Positions 16,042 through 25,375 of a stretch of DNA of 64,000 nt are shown here, one piece after another; position 1 is the first letter of the stretch; the number at the start of each line of letters is the position of its first letter. The DNA is from Oceanomicrobium pacificus (GTDB taxonomy: Bacteria > Pseudomonadota > Alphaproteobacteria > Rhodobacterales > Rhodobacteraceae). The position numbers and the translations under genes were made by a program. The stretch spans positions 930,001 to 994,000 of the forward strand of contig NZ_WUWG01000001.1 in NCBI RefSeq assembly GCF_009833495.1. The letters run 5' to 3'. The notes beneath the pieces were generated by a model. The model did no database searches. It was not told where the DNA came from and saw only the letters and a program-made list of their open reading frames with translations.

Positions 16042-18576
16042 TCAGAGCTCGCGTTCGATTTCCTCGGTCTCGAAAATCTCGATCACGTCGCCTTCGCGCA
16101 GGTCTTCGTATTTCTCGAAGGCCATACCGCATTCCTGACCGGACTGGACTTCCTTGACCTCGTCCTTGAAGCGCTTGAGCGTTTTCAGCTTGCCTTCGTG
16201 GATCACCACATTGTCGCGCAGCAGGCGCACGCCGGCGTCGCGGCGGGCAACGCCCTCGGTGACCACACAGCCTGCGATCTTGCCGACGCCGGTGATCTTG
16301 AAGACCTCCTTGATTTCGGCATAGCCGATGAAGGTTTCCTTGATCTCGGCGGACAGGAGGCCCGAGGCCGCTTTCTTCACGTCATCCACGAGATCGTAGA
16401 TGATCGAGTAGTAGCGGATTTCCACGCCCTTCTGGTTGGCACTTTCACGGGCCGGCGCGTTGGCACGGACGTTGAAGCCGATGATCGGCGCGCCGGAGGC
16501 TTCGGCAAGCGTCACGTCGCTTTCGGTGATGGCTCCGACGCCGACATGGAGCACGCGCACGCGCACCTCGTCGTTGCCGATCTTCTCCATCGCCTGGACG
16601 ATCGCCTCGGCCGAGCCCTGCACATCCGCCTTCACGACGATCGGCAGTTCCGACACATTTTCGCTGGCCTTGGCCTGCGCGAGCAGCTGGTCGAGCGAGG
16701 TGCCCGCGCCTGCAGCGGCTTTCTTGTCCTTGGCGAGACCTTCGCGATAGGCAGCAATCTCGCGCGCGCGGGCCTCGTCGGGCACCACGTTGAGCACGTC
16801 ACCGGCTTCGGGTGTGCCGTTCAGGCCGAGCACCTCGACCGGCACCGACGGTCCGGCTTCCTCGACCCGCTCGCCCTTGTCGTTGATGAGCGCACGGACC
16901 CGGCCCCACTGTTCGCCGACGACGAAAATGTCGCCGCGCTTCAGCGTGCCCTTCTGGACCAGAACGGTCGCGACCGGACCGCGGCCCACGTCGAGCTGCG
17001 CTTCGATCACGGCACCTTCGGCCGCGCGGTCGGGATTGGCTTTCAGGTCGAGCAGTTCGGCCTGCAGCGCAATCGCTTCCAAGAGCTTGTCGATGCCTTC
17101 GCCGGTATGGGCGGAGACTTCCACGTCGAGCACGTCACCCGACATGGCTTCCACGATCACCTCATGCTGCAGCAGTTCGGTGCGGACCTTGTTCACGTCC
17201 GCGGCCGGCCGGTCGATCTTGTTGATCGCGACGATCATCGGAACGCCCGCCGCTTTCGCGTGCGAGATCGCTTCGATGGTCTGCGGCATGACGCTGTCAT
17301 CGGCGGCGACGACGAGCACGACGATATCCGTCACCTGCGCGCCACGGGCACGCATCGAGGTGAAGGCGGCGTGGCCCGGCGTGTCGAGGAAGCTGAGCAC
17401 GGCCCCGCCCTCGGTCGTCACCTGATAGGCGCCGATATGCTGGGTGATGCCGCCGGCCTCACCGGAGACAACATTGGCCTGACGGATCTTGTCGAGCAGC
17501 GAGGTCTTGCCGTGGTCGACATGGCCCATGATCGTGATGACCGGCGGACGGGCCTGGAGATCTTCCTCCCGGTCCTCCTCGGTGACGATCACATCTTCCA
17601 CGTCTGCGTCGGACACGCGAACCGGCTTGTGGCCGAATTCCTCGACGATCAGTTCCGCCGTGTCGGCGTCGATCGTCTGGTTCTGGGTGGCCATGATGCC
17701 GTTGGTCATCAGCGCCTTCACGACTGCCGCGACACGTTCGGCCATACGGTTGGCCAGTTCCTGAACCGTGATCGCCTCGGGGATCTGAACGTCACGAATG
17801 ACCTTTTCCCGCTCTTGGCTCCCGCCGGACATCTTGCGCTTCTCGCGCTCCTGCCGCCGCTTCATCGCGGCCATGGACCGCTGGCGGCCACCGGCGGCAC
17901 CGCCGGTGACCTGCGCAATCGTCAGCTTGCCGCGGCGGCGATTGTCATCGCCCTTGCCACGGGCCGGCTTGCGCGGGGCTTCCTTGGTTTCCTTCTTCGG
18001 CGCGGTGCCGTGGCCGGTCTTGGGCGCAACCTTGCCGGATGCCACGCGGGCTTCCTGGGCCTGGGCGGCTGCCGGATCGGGCGCGGCTTCCTCTGCCGGG
18101 GCGCGGCGCTGCTTGGGCTTGGCGGAGCCGCTGGCCTTCTCGGCCGTGGCTTCCTGGGCCTTGCGGCGTTTTTCCTCGATGGCGGCGAGACGCGCTTCCT
18201 CGCGGGCACGCTCCTCGGCCTCGCGCTGCTCCTTCTCGGCGCGCAGGCGGTCCATCTCTTCCTTGCGACGCTCTTCTTCCTCGCGTTCGCGGGCGCTGCG
18301 CTCCTGTTCCTCGGCGCGCGCGGCCTCGAGCGCCTTCAGGCGTCGCTGCATTTCCACGTCCGGGACCGCGGGCTTTCCGCCCTTGGACCGGCCGCCACCC
18401 TGACCCGACCCGGCCGCGCCGGGCTTGGGAACGACCACGCGCTTGCGTTTCCGCTCCACGGTCACCGATTTGCTGCGGCCATGCGAAAAGCTCTGGCGGA
18501 CGTGGCTGGTTTCCGTGCCACCGCCGCGCAGTCCGAGCGTTTTGCCCTTGCCGTCATTGCCGGTCTTGTCACTCAT
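16042..18576 (-). CDS. infB: Translation initiation factor IF-2
   Basis: GTPase that brings initiator fMet-tRNA to the ribosome. 844 residues: an amino-terminal IF2 domain, a long highly charged Glu/Arg/Lys/Ala-rich linker (about 75-260), the second IF2_N module (about 265-315), then the G domain with GHVDHGKT (351-358), DTPGH and NKID, and C-terminal domains with the fMet-tRNA binding region. Last gene of the rimP-nusA-ylxR-infB operon, 8 bp after ylxR. Confidence 0.98.
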   Translation of the reverse strand: MSDKTGNDGKGKTLGLRGGGTETSHVRQSFSHGRSKSVTVERKRKRVVVPKPGAAGSGQGGGRSKGGKPAVPDVEMQRRLKALEAARAEEQERSAREREEEERRKEEMDRLRAEKEQREAEERAREEARLAAIEEKRRKAQEATAEKASGSAKPKQRRAPAEEAAPDPAAAQAQEARVASGKVAPKTGHGTAPKKETKEAPRKPARGKGDDNRRRGKLTIAQVTGGAAGGRQRSMAAMKRRQEREKRKMSGGSQEREKVIRDVQIPEAITVQELANRMAERVAAVVKALMTNGIMATQNQTIDADTAELIVEEFGHKPVRVSDADVEDVIVTEEDREEDLQARPPVITIMGHVDHGKTSLLDKIRQANVVSGEAGGITQHIGAYQVTTEGGAVLSFLDTPGHAAFTSMRARGAQVTDIVVLVVAADDSVMPQTIEAISHAKAAGVPMIVAINKIDRPAADVNKVRTELLQHEVIVEAMSGDVLDVEVSAHTGEGIDKLLEAIALQAELLDLKANPDRAAEGAVIEAQLDVGRGPVATVLVQKGTLKRGDIFVVGEQWGRVRALINDKGERVEEAGPSVPVEVLGLNGTPEAGDVLNVVPDEARAREIAAYREGLAKDKKAAAGAGTSLDQLLAQAKASENVSELPIVVKADVQGSAEAIVQAMEKIGNDEVRVRVLHVGVGAITESDVTLAEASGAPIIGFNVRANAPARESANQKGVEIRYYSIIYDLVDDVKKAASGLLSAEIKETFIGYAEIKEVFKITGVGKIAGCVVTEGVARRDAGVRLLRDNVVIHEGKLKTLKRFKDEVKEVQSGQECGMAFEKYEDLREGDVIEIFETEEIEREL

Positions 18577-18584
18577 GCGTATCT

Positions 18585-19235
18585 CTATCCTTCATCGCCG
18601 GAGCCTGTCCGGTCCGTCCGTCCTGCCGGGGCCCCCTGGCCCTGGCCTTGTCGCAGTCCCGCGAGGCGCATGGCCTCGGCGCGGAGCGTTTTCGTGATCC
18701 CTCCGGCCTTCAGCGCGGCATGTATCACAGTTTCGCGCCCAAAGGCCAAGCCCAATTCCTTGGCCGAAAGGCATGTCACGTGGGATTCCGGCCCGTTCGG
18801 GGGCCGGAATGCCGATTTTTCGCGTGCCGACCCGTCATGGGCCTGCACAAGCAGGGCCGCGTCGCCCGAAACGAGCGCATCGCGGGTCTTTTCGCGCCCC
18901 GCCACCGCCAGTCCGGCCTTGCGTCCGAGCGACAGCAGATCGATGACCCGCCGCGCCAGAAGCGACTCCACCCGGTCGGCCAGATCCGGGTCCGCGTCGA
19001 GCTTCTGCCGCGCCGCGCGCGAAAAAAGCCCCTTGCGCACCGCCAGGTCGATCGCGGCGCGGTCAGCCGAAACCCAGAGCCCGCGGCCCGGCAACTTGCC
19101 CGACAGATCGGGCACGACCTGCCCGTCAGGCGCGGCGACGAAACGGATCAGACCCGCCTTGGGCGCCGTGTCTCCGGTCGCGATGCAGCGCCGCTCGGGC
19201 GTGCTGCGATCCTTTGTCCGTCCGCCGCGGCTCAT
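18585..19235 (-). CDS. ylxR: YlxR (DUF448) RNA-binding protein with a C-terminal L7Ae-like domain
   Basis: 216 residues. The first part (about 8-85) is the YlxR/DUF448 RNA-binding fold, with [19 protein letters not shown] and [13 protein letters not shown]. The second (about 90-190) looks like an L7Ae/L30e-type domain, with [17 protein letters not shown] and [11 protein letters not shown]. Separate ylxR and ylxQ genes sit between nusA and infB in Firmicutes; here the two appear fused, as is frequent in alphaproteobacteria. Role probably in translation or transcription control. The Gln/Gly/Arg-rich tail is low complexity. Confidence 0.88.
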   Translation of the reverse strand: MSRGGRTKDRSTPERRCIATGDTAPKAGLIRFVAAPDGQVVPDLSGKLPGRGLWVSADRAAIDLAVRKGLFSRAARQKLDADPDLADRVESLLARRVIDLLSLGRKAGLAVAGREKTRDALVSGDAALLVQAHDGSAREKSAFRPPNGPESHVTCLSAKELGLAFGRETVIHAALKAGGITKTLRAEAMRLAGLRQGQGQGAPAGRTDRTGSGDEG

Positions 19236-19276
19236 CGCGCGATCCCCGTCCTCGCTCTGCCGGTCCGTCGCGATGC

Positions 19277-20917
19277 TCAGGCGTCCTCACCCTCGGCGGC
19301 GTCACCTTCGCCTTCGGCCTCGGACTGGTCGCCTTCGGCCTGTGCGGCTTCCTCGGCCGCCAGTTCCTCGGGATCGACCCAGCCGAGCGCCACGCGGGCG
19401 CGCATGATCAGTTCCTGCGCCTCTTCGAGCGACACGTCGAAGGATTCCAGCACACCGTCATCCTTGACCCGCTTGCCGTCGACGGTCGTGTAACCGCCGG
19501 CCAGTTCCCAGTCGGCGCAGGTGGCGAAATCCTCAAGCGTCTTGATCCCGTCCTCGGCCAGCGCCTTGAACATCTGCGGCGTCAGCCCCTCGAAAGAGAA
19601 AAGGCTGTCTTCGACGCCCATTTCGCGGGCGGCTTCGAGTGCCTTGGCGTTGATCTCGTCGAGGCTTTCACGGGCGCGGGCCTGCAGTTCCTCTGCGGTG
19701 GCCTCGTCGAACCCGTCAATGGAGAGCAGTTCGTCAAGCTCTACATAGGCAACCTCTTCGAGAGTTGCAAAGCCTTCGGAGACGAGAAGCTGTGCGACCA
19801 TCTCGTCGACATTCATCGTTTCCATGAACAGCTGGCTGCGTTCGGCGAACTCGGCCTGACGGCGTTCGCTTTCCTCGGCCTCGGTCATGATGTCGATGTC
19901 GAAGCCGGTCAGCTGGCTGGCCAGACGCACATTCTGGCCGCGGCGGCCGATGGCGAGGCTCAGCTGGTCGTCGGGCACGACAACCTCGATCCGCTCCGCA
20001 TCCTCGTCGATGACAACCTTGGCCACTTCGGCGGGCTGCAATGCGTTCACAAGGAAGGTCGCGGCATCCTCGTTCCACGGGATGATGTCGATCTTCTCGC
20101 CCTGAAGCTCGTTCACGACGGCCTGAACGCGGCTGCCGCGCATGCCGACGCAGGCGCCGACCGGGTCGATGGAACTGTCATAGGAGACAACGCCAATCTT
20201 CGCGCGCGAGCCCGGGTCACGGGCCACGGCCTTGATCTCGATGATGCCGTCATAGATTTCGGGCACTTCCATCTTGAACAGTTCGGCCATGAATTCCGGC
20301 GCCGTGCGGCTCAGGAAAATCTGCGGGCCACGCACTTCGGAACGCACGTCGCGGACATAGGCGCGCACGCGGTCGCCGATGCGGAACGCCTCGCGGCCGA
20401 TCTTCTGGTCGCGGCGCAGAACCGCCTCGCCGCGGCCGATATCGACCATGACGTTGCCATATTCCTCGCGCTTGACGGTGCCGTTGATGATGGTGCCGAC
20501 GCGATCCTTGAATTCTTCATACTGGCGCTCGCGCTCGGCCTCGCGGACCTTCTGCATGATGACCTGCTTGGCCGACTGGGCCGCGATCCGGCCGAAATCC
20601 ATCGGCGGCAGCGGGTCGATCACCTGGTCACCGACCTTCGGATCGTCAAGATAGGCGCCGGCTTCCTCGACGGTCATCTCGGTGAAGTGGTTCTCCACTT
20701 CCTCGACCACGTCGCGCACGCGGGTCATCGCCAGTTCGCCGGTCTTGCGGTCGATCTTTGCGCGGATGTCATATTCGGCGCCATAGCGCGACCGTGCGGC
20801 CTTGCCGAGGCTCTCTTCCATCGCCTCGATCACCAGTGCCGGGTCGATCAGCTTTTCGCGGGCCACGGCATCTGCGATCTGCAGCAGCTCCAGCCGGTTT
20901 GCCGACGTTACACTCAT
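19277..20917 (-). CDS. nusA: Transcription termination/antitermination protein NusA
   Basis: RNA-polymerase-binding elongation factor controlling pausing, termination and antitermination. 546 residues: N-terminal domain (1-125) that binds the polymerase flap, S1 domain (about 130-200, [19 protein letters not shown]), two KH domains (about 230-370; [18 protein letters not shown] and [17 protein letters not shown]), then acidic repeats and a Glu/Ala-rich tail. The start ATG overlaps the rimP stop by 4 bp. In E. coli NusA controls its own operon through the leader, which is relevant to the hairpin upstream of rimP. Confidence 0.97.
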   Translation of the reverse strand: MSVTSANRLELLQIADAVAREKLIDPALVIEAMEESLGKAARSRYGAEYDIRAKIDRKTGELAMTRVRDVVEEVENHFTEMTVEEAGAYLDDPKVGDQVIDPLPPMDFGRIAAQSAKQVIMQKVREAERERQYEEFKDRVGTIINGTVKREEYGNVMVDIGRGEAVLRRDQKIGREAFRIGDRVRAYVRDVRSEVRGPQIFLSRTAPEFMAELFKMEVPEIYDGIIEIKAVARDPGSRAKIGVVSYDSSIDPVGACVGMRGSRVQAVVNELQGEKIDIIPWNEDAATFLVNALQPAEVAKVVIDEDAERIEVVVPDDQLSLAIGRRGQNVRLASQLTGFDIDIMTEAEESERRQAEFAERSQLFMETMNVDEMVAQLLVSEGFATLEEVAYVELDELLSIDGFDEATAEELQARARESLDEINAKALEAAREMGVEDSLFSFEGLTPQMFKALAEDGIKTLEDFATCADWELAGGYTTVDGKRVKDDGVLESFDVSLEEAQELIMRARVALGWVDPEELAAEEAAQAEGDQSEAEGEGDAAEGEDA

Positions 20918-21489
20918 GATGCGTCCTCTTCGCTGTCGTCAGTTTCTATTTCGTCGAATGCGTTTTCGTCGATGATGCCGGCATCCTTGCGGGCCTTCAG
21001 CATCTCGGCGATCAGGTCATCTGTCAGGACCAGCTTGGCATCGGCCAGCCAGTCGAATTTCAGTCCGATCGTGCCCTCGGGGATCTCGATCAGAACCTCG
21101 TCATCCTCGACCCCGCGCAGAACGCCCTTGAAGCGCTTGCGCCCGTCAATCAGTTCCTCGGTCTCGATCTTCGCCTCATAGTCGGCGAAAGCCTCGAAAT
21201 CCTTCAGCCGGGTGAGCGGCCGGTCGATGCCGGGCGACGACACTTCAAGCGCATACTCGGCCTCGATCGGGTCCTCGACATCGAGCACCGCCGACAGGGC
21301 TTGCGAGATTTTCGCGCAATCATCGACCTCGATCCCGCCGTCGGGCTTGTCGGCCATGACCTGCAGAACGGGCTTCTTGCCGCCCATGTAGCGCAGGCGC
21401 ACAAGCTCATAGCCCAGGCCCTCGATCGTCGGGGTGACGAGCGCGGCGAGCTTCTTGTCGACGGCAGCTTTGGCGATCAGATCGGACAT
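20914..21489 (-). CDS. rimP: Ribosome maturation factor RimP
   Basis: Needed for 30S subunit maturation. 191 residues: N-terminal domain to about 100 with [15 protein letters not shown] and [20 protein letters not shown], the conserved [12 protein letters not shown] motif (about 92-103), then an SH3-like C-terminal domain and an acidic tail. The ATG at 21489 has AGAGGATCC before it; a longer open frame to 21582 would read through the leader hairpin and is rejected. First gene of the operon. Confidence 0.95.
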   Translation of the reverse strand: MSDLIAKAAVDKKLAALVTPTIEGLGYELVRLRYMGGKKPVLQVMADKPDGGIEVDDCAKISQALSAVLDVEDPIEAEYALEVSSPGIDRPLTRLKDFEAFADYEAKIETEELIDGRKRFKGVLRGVEDDEVLIEIPEGTIGLKFDWLADAKLVLTDDLIAEMLKARKDAGIIDENAFDEIETDDSEEDAS

Positions 21490-21497
21490 GGATCCTC

Positions 21498-21527
21498 TAA
21501 AAACAAAAAAACGGGCCCGCGGCCCGT
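21498..21527 (-). terminator. Terminator-like hairpin in the rimP leader (possible attenuator)
   Basis: On the minus strand ACGGGCC-GCG-GGCCCGT (21527-21511) is followed by TTTTTTTGTTTTT, a textbook intrinsic terminator. It ends about 10 bp before the rimP ribosome site and lies downstream of the apparent operon promoter, so it must be read through for expression. Either the leader is an attenuator or a short RNA ends here. Confidence 0.75.
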
Positions 21528-21579
21528 GACATGTTCCGGTGGGGGTGGGGTTGGAAGCCACCCGCCGCTGTTGGCAAGG

Positions 21580-21608
21580 CATATACGCCCGAATCCCGCG
21601 GAAGACAA
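21580..21608 (-). promoter_or_regulatory. Probable promoter of rimP-nusA-ylxR-infB
   Basis: On the minus strand TTGTCT (21608-21603), a 17-base spacer and TATATG (21585-21580). It gives a leader of about 80 bases that contains the terminator-like hairpin. The rest of 21609-21802 shows no gene or clear structure. Confidence 0.6.
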
Positions 21609-21802
21609 GGGGATCACGCGCGGGCGCTGGCCTCGCCCCCCTTCCACGGAACCGCGCCGCAGGCAGACAAAAAGCGACCCGATCCAGAAATGGTCACAAT
21701 TTCATCCCATTGCGCGCCAATTCCGGAGCGAAAAGGAAGCTGTAAACGGTGGCGACGGGGGCCGACACCAGTGAGTAACAAGATTTGAAAAGGCTTTGCG
21801 TC

Positions 21803-21964
21803 ATGTCGCATATCGTCAAAACCCTGATCGCCGAACCGACCAACATGCTGTCCGGCATCCTCTTTGCCCGCCGCAACCAGACCGCGCTGGACAAGTTCAG
21901 CTATCGCCTGGCCCAGACCAAGCGCCTGATGGAACTGAAAGACGCGGCCGCCGAGCGCGCCTGA
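21803..21964 (+). CDS. Possible 53-residue small protein
   Basis: A short open frame beginning MSHIVKTLIAEPTNMLSGIL and ending in a charged helix (LAQTKRLMELKDAAAERA). It looks like a helical small protein with a hydrophobic front half and an amphipathic, basic-acidic tail; codon use is GC3-rich like neighbouring genes. An AAAAGG lies nine bases before the ATG. It stands alone in the gap between the rimP operon and the regA/DUF1801 genes. I do not recognise the family. It does not match the DUF1127 pattern seen in many small proteins of this group. Confidence 0.5.
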   Translation: MSHIVKTLIAEPTNMLSGILFARRNQTALDKFSYRLAQTKRLMELKDAAAERA

Positions 21965-22055
21965 TCCGCGATCCGTTTCCGAACGATCCAGAGAATTTCG
22001 GGGCCCGACCGGACGGGCCTTGCATGCCCCGCACCGCATCGGGGGTCGACTGCAT

Positions 22056-22496
22056 TCAGTCCGCGGTGAGGGTCATGCCGGTGGGGTAGGTCGCGCGCAT
22101 GTCCTCGACAGAGCGCGCGACCAGCTCATTCAGCACATCCCGGTCTATCCCTGACAGACGCCCCAGATAAAGGCATGATGCCCCCGTCTTGTGCGGGCCG
22201 AGCCTGTCCAGCAGCGCGCCATAGCGCGAGAATCCCGGCATGATATAGACGACCAGATTGGTCTTGCGCGGCGCGAGCCCCGTGACCGGCCAGATCGCCC
22301 GCATGCCGTTCTTCTGTTCATAGAGATAGCGGTCGAAGCCGATCAGGCTGTCGCCCCAGAGGACGGGCGGCATGCCGGTGACCGCTTCCATGTCTGCCGT
22401 TAGTGCTTCGGCATCCGCGCGCCGCGCCGCATGGGCGACGCCGGCCAGATAGTCCGGCACGGACCGGTCGGTGGGGCGGGTCTTGAGACCGGCCAC
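22056..22496 (-). CDS. DUF1801-family protein
   Basis: 146 residues with the DUF1801 (YdhG-like) pattern: an amphipathic front, MPPVLWGDSLIGFDRY (about 42-57), then GLAPRKTNLVVYIMPGF and TGASCLYLGRLSGID, where the conserved Lys and Tyr residues of the fold lie. Function is unknown. The GTG start at 22496 is 7 bp after the regA stop on the same strand, so it is probably co-transcribed with regA. Confidence 0.8.
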   Translation of the reverse strand: MAGLKTRPTDRSVPDYLAGVAHAARRADAEALTADMEAVTGMPPVLWGDSLIGFDRYLYEQKNGMRAIWPVTGLAPRKTNLVVYIMPGFSRYGALLDRLGPHKTGASCLYLGRLSGIDRDVLNELVARSVEDMRATYPTGMTLTAD

Positions 22497-22503
22497 CGAA
22501 CCG

Positions 22504-23058
22504 TCAGCGCGGGCTGCGTTTGGCGAGGATGCGCTGCAGGGTCCGCCGGTGCATGTTCAGCCGCCGTGCGGTTTCCGAGACATTGCGGTCGCACAGTTCG
22601 AATACGCGCTGGATATGCTCCCAGCGGACGCGGTCGGCCGACATCGGATTTTCCGGTGGCGGCGGCTTGTCTTCCTCGCCCGCCAGAAGCGCGTTTGTAA
22701 TGTCGTTGGCGTCGGCCGGTTTCGACAGATAGTCGGTCGCGCCGAATTTCACGGCCGCAACGGCCGTGGCGATCGCGCCATATCCGGTCAGCACGACGAT
22801 GCGGCTGTCAGGGCGTTTCTCGCGCAGCTTTTCCACCACGTCGAGCCCGTTGCCATCCTCGAGCCGCAGGTCGAGCACGGCATAGGCCGGAGCGCCACCT
22901 TCCACGATCGCGGTGCCTTCGGCCACACTGAGCGCGGTCTTCACGTCGAAGCCGCGCTTTTCCATTGCGCGCGCCAGCCGCCGCAGGAACGGCTCGTCAT
23001 CATCCATCAACAGGAGTGTCGGGTCCGGACCGATGTCCAGGGCTGCAGGGTCTGCCAT
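22504..23058 (-). CDS. regA: Redox response regulator RegA/PrrA/ActR
   Basis: Response regulator that, phosphorylated by RegB, controls photosynthesis, respiration, carbon and nitrogen fixation genes in response to redox state. 184 residues: receiver domain with acidic pocket MDDDE (18-22) and phosphoacceptor Asp63 in VLDLRL, Thr/Lys at VVLTGYG and YLSKPAD, a Pro-rich linker (KPPPPEN), and the Fis-type helix-turn-helix NVSETARRLNMHRRTLQRIL, which is almost invariant in RegA proteins. It lies 76 bp after senC and has a promoter-like pair in that gap. Confidence 0.96.
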   Translation of the reverse strand: MADPAALDIGPDPTLLLMDDDEPFLRRLARAMEKRGFDVKTALSVAEGTAIVEGGAPAYAVLDLRLEDGNGLDVVEKLREKRPDSRIVVLTGYGAIATAVAAVKFGATDYLSKPADANDITNALLAGEEDKPPPPENPMSADRVRWEHIQRVFELCDRNVSETARRLNMHRRTLQRILAKRSPR

Positions 23059-23084
23059 GCCTCACCTCAAATCTTCTTCCGTCA

Positions 23085-23113
23085 TCAATAGGCGGCGGGC
23101 GGGTTCAGGTCAA
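23085..23113 (-). promoter_or_regulatory. Possible regA promoter with an overlapping palindrome
   Basis: On the minus strand TTGACC (23113-23108), 17 bases, TATTGA (23090-23085), in the 76-bp senC-regA gap. The -35 overlaps the inverted repeat CAGGT-CAA-ACCTG (23106-23118), which might be an operator or a small hairpin. The -10 match is poor. Confidence 0.4.
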
Positions 23114-23134
23114 ACCTGTGCGTGATCGCAATCC

Positions 23135-23755
23135 TCAGAGGCGTTCGACGTAGCAGGCCACATTCTCGGCCATTGCGTCCGCCTCTTCCTGCCCGGCCGT
23201 CCGGTAATACGCAAGAAGACCCTCTTCCGGATCCATCAGATAGGTGAAGGTGGAATGATCCATCAGGTAATCCTCGCCCTCACCGTTTTTCGCGTAATAG
23301 GTCTTGTAGGCTTTCGAGGCGGCTGCGATCTGGTCGTCCGTGCCGGTCAGACCCACCAGATCCTCATGCAGGTAGCCCACATATTCGGCCAGCGCCTCGA
23401 CCGTGTCGCGTGCCGGGTCGATCGTGATGAAAACCGGCTTCACCTCCATTCCGCGTTCGGCCAGCCGGTCGACCACGTCAAGATTGCGGGTCGTGTCGAG
23501 CGGGCAGACATCGGGGCAGTAGGTATAGCCGAAATAGACCAGCGTCGGCCCGGTGATGACATCCGCTTCCGTCACCTCGCGGCCGGTATGGTCGGTGAGT
23601 GTGAAGGGTCCTCCGATCGCTGCACCGCCGGCGATGGCCGCCGTGCGGCAGTCGGCAAACCGGTCGGCGTCGCGCGGCCAGAGGACAACCGCCGCCGTCG
23701 CGGCGAGGCCCACCACAAGTGCGGTTCCGGCAAGCAGGGCTGCTGTGCGTGTCAT
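23135..23755 (-). CDS. senC: SCO1/SenC/PrrC copper chaperone
   Basis: Membrane-anchored thioredoxin-fold protein that helps deliver copper to cytochrome oxidase and takes part in RegB signalling. 206 residues: one amino-terminal membrane helix (about 5-26), then the SCO domain with the copper-binding CPDVC (Cys80, Cys84) in FGYTYCPDVCPLD and the partner His in LMDHSTFTYL (about 168). The ATG at 23755 has GGAGG five bases upstream; an ATG nine codons earlier lacks a ribosome site. Divergent from regB, upstream of regA: the usual reg locus layout. Confidence 0.95.
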   Translation of the reverse strand: MTRTAALLAGTALVVGLAATAAVVLWPRDADRFADCRTAAIAGGAAIGGPFTLTDHTGREVTEADVITGPTLVYFGYTYCPDVCPLDTTRNLDVVDRLAERGMEVKPVFITIDPARDTVEALAEYVGYLHEDLVGLTGTDDQIAAASKAYKTYYAKNGEGEDYLMDHSTFTYLMDPEEGLLAYYRTAGQEEADAMAENVACYVERL

Positions 23756-23883
23756 CGGGGCCTCCGTCAGGCTGCGTGTCATTCGGGCCCGCTCTCCAAC
23801 ATGCGCGGGCCGAGGTCAAGCTGCGCCGGCGTCGCAGGCTGAAACCATTTTGTGAAGGCGGACCGCTCGGATAGACAGGGCGG

Positions 23884-25329
23884 ATGGCCGAACCGACGAT
23901 CATACCGAGCTTCAATGCCGCCCGTGGGGAATGGGTTCGATTGCGGACCCTGATCCTGTTGCGCTGGCTCGCCGTGGCGGGCCAGCTGGCCGCTGTTTAT
24001 GTGGCCAGCCAGATCGTGGGCATCAGGCTCGATCTCGACCTTTGCCTGATCGCGGTGCTGGCATCCGTGACCTTCAACATCATCGCGACGCTGCTGCTGC
24101 CGCGCACCAAACGGTTGCGCGAGCGCGATGCGATGCTGTCGATGATGTTCGACCTCGTGCAACTGGCGGCGCTGCTCTACCTGACGGGCGGGCTTTCCAA
24201 TCCGTTCGCGATGCTGGTGCTGGCGCCGGTGGCCATCTCCGCGACCGCGCTTTCGGCCCGTCCGACGGTTGCGGTCAGCCTGCTGGCGATCCTGCTCATC
24301 TCGGCGCTGGCGGTCTACAACCGCCCGCTTGTCGATGCGTCGGGTGCGGTTCTGGAACTGCCGGGCCTTTTCATCAACGGCATCTGGGTGGCGCTCGTCA
24401 TCTCGGTGATTTTCGTGGCGTCCTATGCCCGCAAGATCACGACAGAGATTTTCTCCATGTCGCAGGCGCTGACCGCGACGCAGATGGCGCTGGGCCGCGA
24501 GCAACGGCTGACGGCGCTGGGCGGCGTTGTCGCGGCTGCCGCGCATGAACTCGGCACGCCGCTTGCGACGATCAAGCTGGTCAGCGCGGAACTGGCCGAG
24601 GAACTGGCCGACAGGCCGGACCTGCGCGAGGATGCGGAGCTGATCCGCAGCCAGGCCGACCGGTGCCGCGACATCCTGCGCGACATGGGCCGGTCGGGGA
24701 AGGATGATTCGCACCTGCACCATGCGCCCGTACTGGCGGTGATCGAGGAAGCCGCCGAGCCCCATATCGACCGCGGGAAAGAGATCGTCACCCGTGTCGC
24801 GGGGACCGTGCCGGGCCCCGAGGACGGGCGCGACCAACCGGAGATCGCGCGCCGGCCCGAACTGATCCACGGGCTGCGCAACCTCGTCCAGAATGCCGTC
24901 GATTTCAGTGCCTCGACCGTCTGGATCGACGTGGACTGGACCGACACGCAGTTGCGGATCACCGTCGGCGATGACGGGCCGGGCTATCCGCTCGATCAGA
25001 TCGACCAGATCGGGGAGCCGTTTCTGCGCAGGGTGCGGCGCGGCCGGGTGTCCGAGCGCCGACCGGGCTATGAGGGCATGGGCATGGGCCTGTTCATTGC
25101 CAAGACGCTTCTGGAGCGGACCGGCGCGCAACTGACCTTTGCCAACGGGGCGGAGAGCCCGCGCATGGCGGCCGAGATGCAGACCGGTCCGGTGGACCTC
25201 GCGCGGCCACCCGGTGCCGTGGTGGAAGTGCTCTGGCCGCTTGACCAGATCGTGGCCGGTCGGGAGCGCACGCGCGCAGCCCTTGGCGACAACCCGCCCA
25301 ACGAGAGTTCATCTTTCGTTAACACTTGA
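23884..25329 (+). CDS. regB: Redox sensor histidine kinase RegB/PrrB
   Basis: Membrane sensor kinase for RegA. 481 residues with six hydrophobic helices (about 20-185), the ubiquinone-binding heptad GGLSNPF (102-108), H-box AAAAHELGTPLATIK with the phosphorylated His221, the redox-active Cys261 in SQADRCRDIL, and an ATPase domain with NLVQNAVDFS and DDGPGYP plus GMGMGLFIAKTLL. All known redox elements of the family are present, so it should be functional. The C-terminal tail ends SSSFVNT. Divergent from senC; a PAS protein follows after 46 bp. Confidence 0.97.
   Translation: MAEPTIIPSFNAARGEWVRLRTLILLRWLAVAGQLAAVYVASQIVGIRLDLDLCLIAVLASVTFNIIATLLLPRTKRLRERDAMLSMMFDLVQLAALLYLTGGLSNPFAMLVLAPVAISATALSARPTVAVSLLAILLISALAVYNRPLVDASGAVLELPGLFINGIWVALVISVIFVASYARKITTEIFSMSQALTATQMALGREQRLTALGGVVAAAAHELGTPLATIKLVSAELAEELADRPDLREDAELIRSQADRCRDILRDMGRSGKDDSHLHHAPVLAVIEEAAEPHIDRGKEIVTRVAGTVPGPEDGRDQPEIARRPELIHGLRNLVQNAVDFSASTVWIDVDWTDTQLRITVGDDGPGYPLDQIDQIGEPFLRRVRRGRVSERRPGYEGMGMGLFIAKTLLERTGAQLTFANGAESPRMAAEMQTGPVDLARPPGAVVEVLWPLDQIVAGRERTRAALGDNPPNESSSFVNT
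25308..25323 (+). promoter_or_regulatory. Near-consensus CtrA-type site before the PAS gene
   Basis: TTCA-N7-TTAAC, one mismatch from TTAA-N7-TTAAC, overlapping the regB 3' end and centred about 60 bp before the PAS gene start. Chance matches of this quality are not rare, so it is only a candidate. Confidence 0.3.
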
Positions 25330-25375
25330 GACCGACCGTGGGAGCCGTGGGGGCGACGTGCATTCGGGGCAGCAA

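Noticed and set aside
16198-19407. Very long open frame (over 1000 codons) on the plus strand opposite infB and ylxR
   Set aside because: It is a mirror of the GC-rich codon use of genuine genes on the other strand; composition is His/Gly/Arg-rich and no family pattern is seen.
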